A DNA stretch of 64,000 bases from Bacillota bacterium (GCA_023457355.1 JAEWLW010000038.1:62001-126000); one strand, 5' to 3'. Positions 26,346-35,557 are shown, counted from the first letter of the stretch. Notes: a model not told the origin generated them from the letters alone. A program made the numbers and translations.

Positions 26346-27005
26346 ATGAAAATGGTATTGCTGGGGCCCCCGGGGGCCGGAAAAGGTACCCTTGCAAAAG
26401 ATGTAACCGCCATGTTTAACATCCCGCACATATCAACCGGCGACATGCTGCGCGCCGCTGTTAAAAAAGGCGGACCCACCGCCGAAGAGGCCGACCGGCT
26501 GATGCGTCAGGGGCGGCTGCTGCCCGACAGTTTAATTTTGCGCATTGTCAGGGAGCGACTCTCGCAGCCCGACTGCGGCGCTGGCTATATTTTGGACGGC
26601 GTACCCAGGACGGTGGCGCAGGCCCAAGGGTTGGAAGCCATCGGCGTCGCGGTCGAAAAGGCCGTGCTGCTTCTGGTTGCAGATGAGACGGTCGTCCGCC
26701 GCATGACGGCGCGCCGCATATGCGCGCAATGCGGCGCGGGGTACAACCTTATCTCACTGCCCCCGAAAAAAGAGGGGGTCTGCGATGTATGCGGCGGGCC
26801 TGTTCTCGCGCGGGCGGATGATTCGCCCCAAACGATTTCCGACCGCCTGAAGGTTTATCACCACGAAACGGCGCCGCTGGCGGATTTTTACGAAAACCGC
26901 GGGGTACTTCTGCCCATTGTGGCGGACAGTACGCCGCAAAAAGCGCTGGCGGCCCTGTTGGCGGCGCTGGAAAGCCCTTCCGCCCCACCGGCGGGCATTC
27001 ACTAG
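26346..27005 (+). CDS. adk: Adenylate kinase with four-cysteine zinc LID
   Basis: 219 residues. P-loop GPPGAGKGT (7-15), STGDMLR, DGVPRT (usually DGFPRT) and a LID with C126-x2-C129...C146-x2-C149, which binds zinc in Gram-positive enzymes. It interconverts ATP + AMP and 2 ADP. The start at 26346 is 12 nt from AAAGGAG; ATG 26334 directly abuts that site and is less likely. adk normally lies in the ribosomal protein operon, so this isolated copy may be a second paralog (inference; not testable here). The stop codon touches repeat copy 4. Confidence 0.9.
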   Translation: MKMVLLGPPGAGKGTLAKDVTAMFNIPHISTGDMLRAAVKKGGPTAEEADRLMRQGRLLPDSLILRIVRERLSQPDCGAGYILDGVPRTVAQAQGLEAIGVAVEKAVLLLVADETVVRRMTARRICAQCGAGYNLISLPPKKEGVCDVCGGPVLARADDSPQTISDRLKVYHHETAPLADFYENRGVLLPIVADSTPQKALAALLAALESPSAPPAGIH

Positions 27006-27139
27006 TTGTTAGCTTGAAAAGAGCCGGCATTGCGAGGCGTATGACGCAGGCAGGCGGCTGCCCTGCCTGTCAAGAAGGACGACGCAGCAGCGCAAAGCAG
27101 GCCGCAAGGGTGGGCTGATTTTCAGGTTAATCAACTATA
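27003..27139 (+). repeat. MITE-like repeat, family A, copy 4
   Basis: Begins at TAGTTG, whose TAG is the adk stop codon, and ends at AATCAACTATA (27129-27139). The interior has GCCGGCATTGCGAGGCGTAT, GACGCAGGCAGGC, AAGGACGACGCAGCAGCG and CCGCAAGGGTGGGCTGA, closely like the copy at 62033-62187. If the element inserted here it supplied or replaced the adk terminus. Confidence 0.7.
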
Positions 27140-27365
27140 AAGCAGCAGGGAATTAGTCGCGCCGCCGCTGCCAGGCAACAGCGGGGCCGAACGCCACCGG
27201 TTTATCCTCTTTTAGGCATTTATGGTCATTCTACCGGCTGCAAGTCGGGCGCAGCACCCCGGCGGATTTTTATCGAAACGGCTGCGGTGCGCCGACGTAC
27301 TTTCGCCCTTTCGGCAAACAGGCCGACATTTTGAAAACACAACATACCGGCAATACAACCGTATA

Positions 27366-27409
27366 AGGATGAAATCCGCCTGTGGTACACCACAGGCGGA
27401 TTTCATCCT
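27366..27409. repeat. 21-bp perfect palindrome
   Basis: Arms 27366-27386 and 27389-27409 are fully complementary with a 2-nt spacer; the inner part reads GCCTGTGGT AC ACCACAGGC. It stands directly before family-B repeat copy 2. A weaker related dyad (GTCTGTGATACACCACAGGC) lies at about 27739-27758, on the far side of the repeat. Confidence 0.8.
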
Positions 27410-27720
27410 GTCGAAAAACGAACATTTTAGAAAATATTGCACAGATCAAAAGTTTTGGTCGAGCTTTTTCTAAAGCTTGCAAGGGTCTTAACGGGGCCAC
27501 AGCGGGCATTGATGCCGCCCGCTGTGATAAGCGGAGCCAAGCTGCCGCGAGCGCACCTATATGCGAGCGGTCCGGGCTGTGCCCCAAAGTGCCCTAATTT
27601 TGTAAGAAGCGCAGGAGAGGGCGCAAAAACAGTCCAGTGAACTGTTTTTGCGGGGAGAACCCTCGCCGGGGGCTCTCCCATGTCGCGATAAGCGGCATTT
27701 GTTTTATAGCCTCTGTCACT
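27408..27720 (+). repeat. Long intergenic repeat, family B, copy 2
   Basis: About 310 bp with strong identity to 41650-41960: AAAAACGAACATTTTAGAAA, AAAAGTTTTGGTCGAGC, TAAGCGGAGCCAAGCTGCC, GCGCACCTATATGCGAGCGG, TAAGAAGCGCAGGAG, AAAACAGTCC and TAAGCGGCATTTGTTTTAT. Reading frames inside it on the minus strand are similar between copies only because the DNA is repeated. Together with copy 4 of family A it fills the 790-nt gap after adk. Confidence 0.8.
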
Positions 27721-27796
27721 TTATGACAGCCTGAGCCGTCTGTGATACACCACAGGCAGCTCTTACGTATTTATTGAAGATTCGATTCATATTTCG

Positions 27797-28189
27797 TCAG
27801 TTTTCTTTTAAGTATGCATCCAGCGTATGGGCAGCCAACACCACCGTTTTAAGACAGCGCGTCTCTTCGTTGCGGTATTTTAGCTTTAGCGCATCGCAGT
27901 TAATACTGCCCAGATCGTGCTCAAATTTTTGGACAAACCCGCTGCACAGCTCTTTAAAATTCTCGGTGGCGTGGGCGCGGCCCGTCACTTTGAGATAACC
28001 AATAGCGGCCATGGCGCCGCACAGTGCCCCGCAGGTTTTCTCGCAGCCCAAGCCGCCGCCAAACGCGCTGACCAGTTTAAAATCCTCTTCCCACAGGCCC
28101 AAGCTGTATTCATCGTTAGCGACGCGCAAAAGGGTTTCGGCACAGTTGTAATCCCGGTTGATAAAATAGTCGTACACGCGGTCTTCCAT
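27797..28189 (-). CDS. C_GCAxxG_C_C family redox-type protein
   Basis: 130 residues with NCAETLL near the N-terminus, then GGGLGCEKTCGALCGAMAAIG, the family's defining C-x3-C-GA-x2-C-GAxxxxG block, then a late ELCSGFVQKF and NCDALKLKYRNEE cysteine region. Proteins of this family are widespread in anaerobes and presumed redox-active; the function is not established. An ATG start at 28189 is chosen (TTG 28192 precedes it), with GAAGGGA upstream. Monocistronic, on the minus strand. Confidence 0.85.
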   Translation of the reverse strand: MEDRVYDYFINRDYNCAETLLRVANDEYSLGLWEEDFKLVSAFGGGLGCEKTCGALCGAMAAIGYLKVTGRAHATENFKELCSGFVQKFEHDLGSINCDALKLKYRNEETRCLKTVVLAAHTLDAYLKEN

Positions 28190-28317
28190 CAATAAGACGT
28201 CCCTTCATATGGTTATTTCAGCTTTTATTGTAGCACATTTAAGGGCATAATGCGTACCGTGCAGCACCTGTTCTGAAAATTTAAAGCCCTAAACGAACAG
28301 TCGGCTGCCGGCCCGGG

Positions 28318-29031
28318 TCAATCCACCGCTTCGGTCTGGAGCGGTTGCTGCAACACGCGGACATCCCCCGGTGCGGTGAGCTGCGGCAGGCTTTTGGCCG
28401 CCATTTGGCGATAGCCGCGGATATCGTCCCCTGCAAAGGGCAGGTGATAAAACATCACATGCCGCGGGCGGATCACGTCGGCGATAAAGGCCCTGCCGCG
28501 TTTTAGCGTCAGCCACGGAAAATTTAACAGTGCCAAATCGATTGGCGCCTGCTCAATCCATTCTGCCAGAACGGGGTTGCAGATGACACAGTCGCCCAAA
28601 ATCAGCACCCGAAAGCCGTCAAAATTCATCAGGCAGCCGTAGTTTGGCAAATTGACATATTCCTTGCCGTCATGGCGCAGCTGTCTAAATACCAGGTCGG
28701 CGCAGCCCAGCTTCAGTTGATGGCTGTCCGCGTGCAGATAAAGGCTGTTGTGCAGCTCCTGCATCGGGGTGACCAGCAGCGCGCCGGGCGACTGACGGCA
28801 CGCCCGCTCCGCCGCCGGCTGGGTGTAGTGGTCGCGGTGTCTATGCGTGTAAAAAATCATATCCAGATTTGAGAACGCCGGTGACTTTAACATGCGCTGC
28901 TCCATTTCGGGGGAAACGGTGCTGAATTCCACCGCTTTGTCGTCATGGAAAGCGTCACAGCAAACCTTCATGCCGCTGCATTCAATCAGCACGCCGGAAT
29001 TTGCCGTAAGGGTAACTTGACATCCTGGCAT
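28318..29031 (-). CDS. MBL-fold metallo-hydrolase
   Basis: 237 residues of the beta-lactamase-like superfamily. The metal motif THRHRDHY fits HxHxDH, D151-type LILGDC supplies another ligand, and YHLPF near the end supplies the last histidine. The N-terminal VTLTANSGVLIECSGMKVCCDAF is a typical opening for UlaG-like small MBL hydrolases acting on phosphoesters or lactones. The substrate is unknown. TAAGGAGCG precedes the ATG. Confidence 0.85.
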   Translation of the reverse strand: MPGCQVTLTANSGVLIECSGMKVCCDAFHDDKAVEFSTVSPEMEQRMLKSPAFSNLDMIFYTHRHRDHYTQPAAERACRQSPGALLVTPMQELHNSLYLHADSHQLKLGCADLVFRQLRHDGKEYVNLPNYGCLMNFDGFRVLILGDCVICNPVLAEWIEQAPIDLALLNFPWLTLKRGRAFIADVIRPRHVMFYHLPFAGDDIRGYRQMAAKSLPQLTAPGDVRVLQQPLQTEAVD

Positions 29032-29300
29032 GGTAACGCTCCTTACGATTATCCTGCTTTATAAGCGGTTATAAAGCCGCTTTTGCGCTATTATGCCATA
29101 GGGGGCGCCGTTTTGTCAATTTTCGGCAAACGCCCTTATGCAGGGCAATTCGCCCTATTCTTTTAAAAAATCTTCTATTTCCCGGTGTTTTGTGGTAAAT
29201 TAAAGAGGACATGCTAACAAAGAGGCCCGTTTAAACACCCGGCGGCCTTAACGGCCACCGGTTTCGCAAGGCGAGGGTACAAACCGGAGGAGGAATTTTC

Positions 29301-30788
29301 TTGAAGCATTTTGATATGATTATCGTGGGCAGTGGCGCCGGTCTGATGGTGATGGAAGCCGCGCTGAATAACGGCCTGCGCTGTGCAATTATTGAAAAAG
29401 CCAAGTTTGGCGGAACCTGCCTGACCAAGGGGTGCATTCCCTCTAAAATGCTGGTTTACCCCGCGGATTTCATCCGCGAGGCACAAACTTCCGATCGGTT
29501 CGGCATCCACACCGGTTCGGTGCAGCCGGATTGGGAAACCGTTGCGCGCAGAATGTGGAAGCAGATTGACTTTAATCAGACCATCGAAAAAAACCTGAAA
29601 AGCATTCCCAATCTGACGGTCTATAAAGGCAGCGCCGCATTTCTGGACGCCAACAGCATGGTTATCTCCCAGCCCGGGCAAACGGATGAAATCATCTCGG
29701 CCGACCGGTTTATAATCGCCGCGGGCGCCAGAAGCTTTGTGCCCGGGATCGAAGGCCTTGCGGAAAGCGGCTATGTGACGTCTGAAAGCTTTTTCGGCGC
29801 CAAATTCCCCCAAAAGCCCTGGAAAAGCCTTGCCATCATCGGCAGCGGCGCCATCGGATGCGAGTTTGCGCATATTTTTTCAGCCTTCGGCACGCAGGTG
29901 ACCCTCATCTCACGCACAAGTGGCATTTTGAACAAAGAAGAGGAAGAAGTCGCGCAGTTTGTTGAAAAGCAGTTTATCCGTTCCGGCATTACGGTGCTAA
30001 ACGACAGCGATGTGGTGGCCGCATCCACCGCGGACGGCCAAAAGCAGCTGACCATCCAGAACCGCCTGACCGGGCAGCGCACCGTTGTGGCGTGCGAAGA
30101 AATTCTGGTGGCTGCCGGTGTGCGCTCCAACGGGGACGGCCTCGCGTTGGATAAGGCCGGCGTGGCAGTGGACAAAAAAGGCTGGATTAACACCAACGCC
30201 TATCTCGAAACTTCACAGCCGCACATCTGGGCCTTGGGCGATATCAACGGAAAATATCAGTTCCGCCACAAAGCCAACTATGAGGCGCAGGTGCTAATCC
30301 AGAATTTCTTTTCCGGCGACAAGAAAAAAGAAATCCGTTACGATACCGTTCCGTGGACGATTTTTACCCACCCTCAGGTATCGCATGTCGGTATGACCGA
30401 AAAAGAAGTTCAGCAAAAGGGCCTGACCTATCAGGCTGCCAAAAACCATTATTCCGAGGTTGTGGGCGGCAGGGCGATGGGTTATCACGACAGTGACGCG
30501 GATAACGGCTTTGTCAAAATGATCGTGGACGACAACAAAAAAATTCTCGGCGTGCACATTGTCGGTCCGCAGTCCACCGTGCTGTTGCAGACGTTTGTCT
30601 ACCTGATGAACGCGGGTTACCAGTGCCAGAAAAAGTGCCGCTCGATGGGCGCCAGAGAATTTGACGCCCTGCGCATTCTGTGCCCCGATGTCGGCACCTA
30701 CGCGCCCATTAACGATTCGATGGTGATTCACCCGTCGCTCAACGAGCTGACCGCGTGGGTTTTTGAAAAGTTTAATTTGCCGGAATAA
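29301..30788 (+). CDS. Dihydrolipoamide dehydrogenase-like flavoprotein disulfide reductase
   Basis: 495 residues: FAD motif IVGSGAGLMVMEAAL, redox-active disulfide GGTCLTKGCIPSK, NAD motif IIGSGAIGCEFAHIF, FAD-closing WALGDING and a C-terminal IHPSLNEL with the His-Glu pair. It belongs to class I pyridine nucleotide-disulfide reductases (Lpd, mercuric or mycothione reductase type). No E2 or glycine-cleavage partner is near, so the substrate is uncertain. The start is TTG at 29301, fixed by GGAGGAGG 8 nt upstream and the lack of an ATG. Confidence 0.9.
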   Translation: MKHFDMIIVGSGAGLMVMEAALNNGLRCAIIEKAKFGGTCLTKGCIPSKMLVYPADFIREAQTSDRFGIHTGSVQPDWETVARRMWKQIDFNQTIEKNLKSIPNLTVYKGSAAFLDANSMVISQPGQTDEIISADRFIIAAGARSFVPGIEGLAESGYVTSESFFGAKFPQKPWKSLAIIGSGAIGCEFAHIFSAFGTQVTLISRTSGILNKEEEEVAQFVEKQFIRSGITVLNDSDVVAASTADGQKQLTIQNRLTGQRTVVACEEILVAAGVRSNGDGLALDKAGVAVDKKGWINTNAYLETSQPHIWALGDINGKYQFRHKANYEAQVLIQNFFSGDKKKEIRYDTVPWTIFTHPQVSHVGMTEKEVQQKGLTYQAAKNHYSEVVGGRAMGYHDSDADNGFVKMIVDDNKKILGVHIVGPQSTVLLQTFVYLMNAGYQCQKKCRSMGAREFDALRILCPDVGTYAPINDSMVIHPSLNELTAWVFEKFNLPE

Positions 30789-30837
30789 TGAGCAGCGCCG
30801 CCCGTTCCGGCGCAGTACCTGCCGGTTGATGTATTTT

Positions 30838-30870
30838 AAAAGGCGCAGGCCATACCGGCCCGCGCCTTTG
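30838..30870. terminator. Bidirectional terminator between convergent genes
   Basis: Stem AAAGGCGC (30839-30846) with GCGCCTTT (30862-30869), extended by GGCC/GGCC around an ATAC loop. It lies between the stop codons of the flavoprotein (+) and the DUF3892 gene (-), with A/T tracts on both sides. Confidence 0.7.
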
Positions 30871-30876
30871 GCTTGC

Positions 30877-31182
30877 TCACGCCTTTTCGGCGGGGGAAAC
30901 CGAGGATAAATTGCTCAGGTTGTTGTTATTGCTGCCGTCGGGGATCGACTTGAGGTATTCGGTGTCGCCCCGGTGCGCAATGCCCACACCCTTGATGCCG
31001 CCCTGCCGCGCCAGTGCAACGGCCTGCGTCTTATCCACAACGGTATTGTCTGAAAGTTGATAACCTGTCACCTTGCCGCCCTCTTTGACGAGAGCGGTGA
31101 TGCTGCGGGCATCAGGCGCCGCTGAAGGAATTTGATCCAGCGTATTTTGTGCCAGCGATTGCATCTCATTGTTTTGCGCCAT
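30877..31182 (-). CDS. DUF3892 domain protein
   Basis: 101 residues. Residues about 25-95 fit the DUF3892 pattern: ITALVKEGGKVTGYQLSDNT, AVALARQGGIKGVGIA, then YLKSIPDGSNNNNLSNL, where the family normally has YLRSxPDGxxxNNLDNL. The function is unknown. An AAAGGAGG site places the start at 31182 rather than at a longer frame. Small, soluble, acidic tail. Single gene, convergent with the flavoprotein. Confidence 0.85.
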   Translation of the reverse strand: MAQNNEMQSLAQNTLDQIPSAAPDARSITALVKEGGKVTGYQLSDNTVVDKTQAVALARQGGIKGVGIAHRGDTEYLKSIPDGSNNNNLSNLSSVSPAEKA

Positions 31183-31303
31183 AAAAATGCCTCCTTTGTT
31201 TTTTTGTTTTAGTTTGTGCAACTGCGGCTTTAATTATTGTTTAAAAGCGCCGCCAAAAACAGTCAGCAATTTTCTCAGCTTTGCGTCGGTTCCGCTTACA
31301 AAA

Positions 31304-31366
31304 ACCGCCGGGGCTTTGCTGTAAAAACGGCATCCAATCCGTTTTAAACAGCGAAGCCCCGGCGGC
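31304..31366 (-). terminator. Intrinsic terminator of gltS
   Basis: Long hairpin: CCGCCGGGGCTTTGCTGT pairs with ACAGCGAAGCCCCGGCGG with one G-T wobble. On the minus strand it is followed by a TTTTTG run. It lies 20 nt after the symporter stop codon. Confidence 0.8.
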
Positions 31367-31385
31367 GCTCAGCAGGAAGTACGCG

Positions 31386-32585
31386 TTATTTTAATGCGTT
31401 GATAAAGAACAGCACAATAAAGGAATTAACAAAGTCGATGAACAGTCCGCCGATAATCGGGAGAACGAAGAATGCTTTGGGCGACGGCTTGTATTTTGTG
31501 ACGACGGCGGTCATATTCGCAACACCATTGGGGGTTGCACCCATACCAAAACCGCAGTGACCGGCGGAGAGAACCGCGGCGTCATAGTCTCTGCCCATAA
31601 CAGTGAAGGTGATAAAGTTCGCAAACACAAACATCAGGACAACCTGCGCCAGCAAAATAACGACCAGCGGCAGCGCCAGATCGGCCAGCTCCCAAAGCTT
31701 CAACGACATGAGCGCCTGGGACAGGAAGATGGACAGGAAGATTTCACCCAGCGCCTGAATTTCAACAAAGCGAATCTCTTTGGAAGTTCCGTCCTTGAAG
31801 ATGTTGCGCATGCAAGCTGCCACAAGCATCGACCCGATGTAGGCCGGCACAGTCAGGCCGGACAGGGCCAGCGCCTTGGAAACATAGCTGCCAATACCCA
31901 TGGCAACGGCAATCTGGAAAAACGCGGTGGACAGATGGCCGCTGTTTAAAACAACTTTTTTCTCCTCCAGCGCGCTCTGGTCAACAGACGCCGCACTGGC
32001 GGAACCGGCATGGAGGTTGCGCTTGCGGATCAGGCGGTTGGCCAACGGGCCGCCCATCAGGCTGCCGCTGATCAAGCCGAATGTCGCCGCGGCAACCGCG
32101 ATGGTGGAAGCGCCCGACAGACCGGCCTGCTCCAGAATCGGGCCGAATGCAGCGGCGGTACCATGGCCGCCAGTCATCGGAACAGAGCCGACAGCCACGC
32201 CCAGCAGTGGGTTTTCACCCATCAATGCGGCAATGCCTGCACCCGTCGCATTTTGCAGCACGCACAGCACACCGGCAGCGGCCAGAAAGATAATAACGGC
32301 GACCGAGCCCTTTTTAAGTACGGCCAGGCTGGCGCCGAAGCCCACTGTGGTGAAAAAGCAGATCATAAAAAAGCTTTGCAGACCGGTGTCCAGCGTGACG
32401 GTCGCCACGCCGCTGGTGTTAAGCACCAGATTGAGCAGCGAAAACAACAGGCCGCCCACAACCGGCGCCGGGATACAGAATTTGTTTAAAAAACCGATTT
32501 TGTCGACCAGAAACTTTCCGATTAACAAAACAACCACTGAAAGACCAAATGTTTCAATCAAATTAAACGACAGTGCCATAAACAT
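31386..32585 (-). CDS. gltS: Sodium/glutamate symporter GltS
   Basis: 399 residues, about ten membrane segments in two inverted repeats. Family motifs are VGGLLFSLLNLVL, GSVPMTGGHGTAAAFGP (glycine-rich re-entrant loop), SGSLMGGPLANRLI, and in the second half SAGHCGFGMGATPNGVANM. It imports glutamate with Na+. Start at 32585 or ATG 32579; GAGAGGA lies upstream. It lies downstream of, and on the same strand as, a GlnK/GlnL-type two-component system, separated by a 565-nt gap with a terminator, so it is a likely target of that system (inference). Confidence 0.95.
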   Translation of the reverse strand: MFMALSFNLIETFGLSVVVLLIGKFLVDKIGFLNKFCIPAPVVGGLLFSLLNLVLNTSGVATVTLDTGLQSFFMICFFTTVGFGASLAVLKKGSVAVIIFLAAAGVLCVLQNATGAGIAALMGENPLLGVAVGSVPMTGGHGTAAAFGPILEQAGLSGASTIAVAAATFGLISGSLMGGPLANRLIRKRNLHAGSASAASVDQSALEEKKVVLNSGHLSTAFFQIAVAMGIGSYVSKALALSGLTVPAYIGSMLVAACMRNIFKDGTSKEIRFVEIQALGEIFLSIFLSQALMSLKLWELADLALPLVVILLAQVVLMFVFANFITFTVMGRDYDAAVLSAGHCGFGMGATPNGVANMTAVVTKYKPSPKAFFVLPIIGGLFIDFVNSFIVLFFINALK

Positions 32586-33049
32586 AAATCCTCTCTCAAT
32601 AAATTCGTTGCCGGACCAAAAGTGACCATGGTTCGCTCAGCGGGCGTTCAATCCTGAATTACGATCTTTTACGGCGCCTGCCAAAAAGGCACGGCGCCGC
32701 TGCCTGTATGACAGCGGGCAGCCGATAAGCTTAAGCCCGGGCGCTTTCCCCCAAAAGCAATCCCCTGTGCTTAAAAAATGCGTCAGCCGGTTCGTGCTTA
32801 AAATGCACCAACCGTTCGCAGCGTCACATTTATCGTGCTGCCCGCCCATACACCCCCCACTGTGTCGCTTCTTTCCCCCCTGAAGTGCGACCTGCAAGCG
32901 CTTGTCCGGCGTTGCACAGCTTTTACTCTGTGTTTGATTTGAGTTTAACGGCTGTTCTTCACAGTGCGTCAAAATGTGTCGAAACCGAAAATTATTTCTA
33001 CAATTCTTCTAATCTTGCCCCAACTACTTTTGTGTAATTTGCTAATATC
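32586..33049. other. Intergenic leader between the two-component operon and gltS
   Basis: 464 nt without a convincing gene. A 111-codon open frame on the minus strand (32637-32972) has no ribosome site and Cys/Lys/Arg-rich composition unlike a real protein. A strong imperfect hairpin, with GGCGCC arms around GCCAAAAAGGC near 32672-32698, lies in what would be the gltS leader and could be an attenuator-type structure. I could not define a promoter with confidence; TTGACG on the minus strand near 32972-32967 is the best -35. Confidence 0.4.
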
Positions 33050-33083
33050 CAAAACAAAAAACCGCTGAAAAACAGCGGTTCCT
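33050..33083 (-). terminator. Intrinsic terminator of the two-component operon
   Basis: Stem AACCGCTG (33060-33067) with CAGCGGTT (33073-33080), 5-nt loop. On the minus strand it is followed by TTTTTGTTTT. Confidence 0.85.
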
Positions 33084-33150
33084 AATTTTAAAAAGCTTCA
33101 ATTTATTCGAAATATCAAATCGCGTTTTGCGTTTAACCATTCATTTTTCT

Positions 33151-33996
33151 TCAAATTTCTTCCGCAAGGATCACCATGCCGTCGATAAATTTCTTCAAAT
33201 TAACCTTGCCGCTCGGCCCTTTCCCCTGAATGCGGGCCATCTCCGCCCGCACCTCGCCAAACGGGAACAGGCGCGAAGCAAATTGCACAAACACCTCGTT
33301 GCCGTAATCCTCCACCCCCAAACTCGCGAGATGGTGAAGGCCGCGTTCCGCCGCGCGCCGAATCCGCTGCTCGGTCGATTTGGGGTTGCTGCCAAGCTGT
33401 GCGCACAGTGTGCGCATGCCCACTTGGGAAACTGTCTCGTGCCTGCTCAGCAGCGCCAGACACAGTTCGATAATATCCTTCGAGCCCTTCTCCCCCGCCA
33501 TTCCCAGCTGGCTGAGGATGTTTTTAAGCCGCTGGCGCCACATCTCCTCGCGGCTGGTGGGGCCACTGGGGCGCGCGCCCTGCAAGCCGGTATGCAGCAT
33601 GCTCTGGATGCTGGAAAGAGTGCGTTCCTGCTCAATTTGCTGCGCCACATTGCCGACCACGCGGCGAATCTCAAACAGGTTGATCGGCTTATGGATAAAA
33701 AATTCCACGCCGGCCTCATAAGCCTTCGCCACCATCTCCTTGGCGCTGACCTGTGAAATCATAATAAACCGCGTCGCGGACTGCCGGGCTTTTAATTCGC
33801 GCACAGCCTGAATACCGTCCATGCCGGGCATTAAAAGGTCGATGAGCACCAGGTCCGGTGCACAGGCGGCAATGCGCGCCAAATCCACGCGGCCGTCCTC
33901 GGTCGTTCCGCAAATCTCGCCCAAGTTTTCGCCCTCAATAATATCCTCCAGCACGGCCACAACCGTGGGGTCATCTTCAACGATGTAGATCCGCAT
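33151..33996 (-). CDS. Response regulator, GlnL (YcbB)-type
   Basis: 281 residues. The receiver domain is residues 1-120, with the acidic pair in VEDDP, phospho-aspartate in LVLIDLLMPGMDG, switch Ser/Thr in IMISQVS and the lysine in FIHKPIN. The C-terminal 150 residues are the YcbB-type output domain, not a standard OmpR or LuxR domain. In Bacillus, GlnK-GlnL senses glutamine and controls glutamine uptake and use. Its ATG overlaps the sensor gene by 20 nt, with AGGAG inside the sensor's end. A neighbouring gltS supports a role in glutamate/glutamine sensing. Confidence 0.88.
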   Translation of the reverse strand: MRIYIVEDDPTVVAVLEDIIEGENLGEICGTTEDGRVDLARIAACAPDLVLIDLLMPGMDGIQAVRELKARQSATRFIMISQVSAKEMVAKAYEAGVEFFIHKPINLFEIRRVVGNVAQQIEQERTLSSIQSMLHTGLQGARPSGPTSREEMWRQRLKNILSQLGMAGEKGSKDIIELCLALLSRHETVSQVGMRTLCAQLGSNPKSTEQRIRRAAERGLHHLASLGVEDYGNEVFVQFASRLFPFGEVRAEMARIQGKGPSGKVNLKKFIDGMVILAEEI

Positions 33997-35323
33997 AATT
34001 CTCCTCCAGCTGTGCGCGTGGAATGCGCACTATAAAACGGCAGCCGTGCGCCTGCGCTGTTTCCATCGTGACCGAGCCGCCCAGCTCTTCGGTAAGCGAC
34101 TTGACCGCCGCCAGCCCCACACCCCGGTTGATGTCACCTGTCACGGGGTTGAATTTGGTGGAATAACCGATGTTGAAAATTTTTTCACGCATGCGCGGCG
34201 GCACCCCCGGCCCGTCATCCTCCACCCTGAAAACAATATCGTCCGCCTCTAAAAATGCCTCCACCCGAATGGTTCCGCCTGCGTCCGCCTGCTCCAGTGC
34301 CTCAATGGCGTTCGTTACCAGATTGCGCAAAATAGACATCAGCTGGTGGTGCCTGCCCGTCACAAAATCATGGCCAACCCGAATAAGCACGCGGATGTTC
34401 TGCGGCTTTTGCCGGTCAAAAGTTTTGCGGGCAGATTCTTTCAGAATATTCATCAGGTCTGAAATGTGCATGACCTCGCGGTCGTAGGCCGCTTCCACTT
34501 CCTCCTCAATGCCCCTGAGAATGCGCAGGTGGCCCTTTTTAACCTCATGCACATCCCGCGCAATGGTCAGCGCAAGCTGGCGGTTCTGGCCCGGCTCGGT
34601 CTGCGCGCCCTCTGCCAGCCCCTCGTAAAGCTCATAGGCCTTGCCCATGACCCGCTCGATATCGCCGGCGGTCTTCTTCAAAAAATAAAGCTCATCCTTC
34701 AGCTGCGCGGTCATAAGAAAAAGACGCTGATAGCGCCTTTCGCGTTCTTCCAGCAGCAACAGCCGCCGGTAATAGCCCAGCCACCAAAGCAGTCCGGTGG
34801 CAAAAACCGACCGCACCAGCGCCACCGCCGCCAGCATCAGATAAAACCGAAGGGGCTGCGCCCCATAATGCAAACCGGTCGAAAGCCCGATTTCAAACGT
34901 GTTGGAAAGCATATCCGCCACAAAGCTGCCCAGCCAAAAACGGGAAAGCGTTATCTTGCCCCGGCTGGGCAGCATCAGCCCGAACAAAACGTCATAGCAA
35001 AGATAAAACAGCGCGCCGGGCAATGCCGCCAGCGCAGCGGCGGTTGAAGCGTACCCCACGACCCAGGCCACAAAAACGCGCGAGAACCAGACAATGCCCG
35101 CCGTTGTGACCCCTACCAGCGATACCGTGCGCTTCGGCAGCAGTTTTGTGAGCAAAACAGGGTACAGAATGACTGCGCCGGAAAAGCGAAAATCACCCGC
35201 ACCGGGTAAAAAATAAAGCTGCGAAGTGAGCGACACCGCCACACCAATGAGCAAAACGCGAACAAGCGGGCTGCCAAACACTGCTTTCCCGCGTCCAAAC
35301 AGCCTGTTTTGCCATTGTTTCAC
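33977..35323 (-). CDS. Sensor histidine kinase, GlnK (YcbA)-type
   Basis: 448 residues. About six hydrophobic segments (14-190) form a membrane sensor without an obvious periplasmic domain, followed by a coiled coil. The phospho-acceptor histidine is in ARDVHEVKKGHLRI, with N-box NLVTNAIEAL, G1 EDDGPGVP and G2 NRGVGLAAVKSL. The cognate response regulator overlaps its 3' end. AGGTGAAAC precedes the ATG. The pair most resembles the Bacillus GlnK/GlnL glutamine-responsive system. Confidence 0.88.
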   Translation of the reverse strand: MKQWQNRLFGRGKAVFGSPLVRVLLIGVAVSLTSQLYFLPGAGDFRFSGAVILYPVLLTKLLPKRTVSLVGVTTAGIVWFSRVFVAWVVGYASTAAALAALPGALFYLCYDVLFGLMLPSRGKITLSRFWLGSFVADMLSNTFEIGLSTGLHYGAQPLRFYLMLAAVALVRSVFATGLLWWLGYYRRLLLLEERERRYQRLFLMTAQLKDELYFLKKTAGDIERVMGKAYELYEGLAEGAQTEPGQNRQLALTIARDVHEVKKGHLRILRGIEEEVEAAYDREVMHISDLMNILKESARKTFDRQKPQNIRVLIRVGHDFVTGRHHQLMSILRNLVTNAIEALEQADAGGTIRVEAFLEADDIVFRVEDDGPGVPPRMREKIFNIGYSTKFNPVTGDINRGVGLAAVKSLTEELGGSVTMETAQAHGCRFIVRIPRAQLEENYADLHR

Positions 35324-35357
35324 CTGCGTTCACTTCCTGTATGCTTTTTTATTTTAT

Positions 35358-35386
35358 ATCATAGCGTCTTTTTTTTCGTGCGTCAA
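35358..35386 (-). promoter_or_regulatory. Promoter of the two-component operon
   Basis: Minus-strand -35 TTGACG (35386-35381), 17-nt spacer, -10 TATGAT (35363-35358), 35 nt ahead of the sensor kinase ATG. Confidence 0.7.
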
Positions 35387-35557
35387 ACCTCTTTTTGGCA
35401 GCGGCGCCGCCTGCAAATCGACGGTATCAAATGCCCGCGCAGTTATACTATGCCCGAATAATCGCTTTTGAAAAATAAAATTGATGAATACACTTTCCGG
35501 CGCCAAAACTTACTGTCATTCAACGGCTGCCGCACGCTGCGCCTGTGGCGCGCTTGT

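Noticed and set aside
27270..27681. Minus-strand open frames with sequence like those at 41448-41930 (for example PDRSHIGALAAA)
   Set aside because: They lie inside repeat family B and are alike only because the DNA is repeated; frames do not cover the same extent and have no start signals.
32637..32972. Minus-strand open frame of 111 codons upstream of gltS
   Set aside because: No ribosome site, odd Cys/Arg/Lys-rich composition and no recognisable motif; more likely chance in GC-rich leader DNA.
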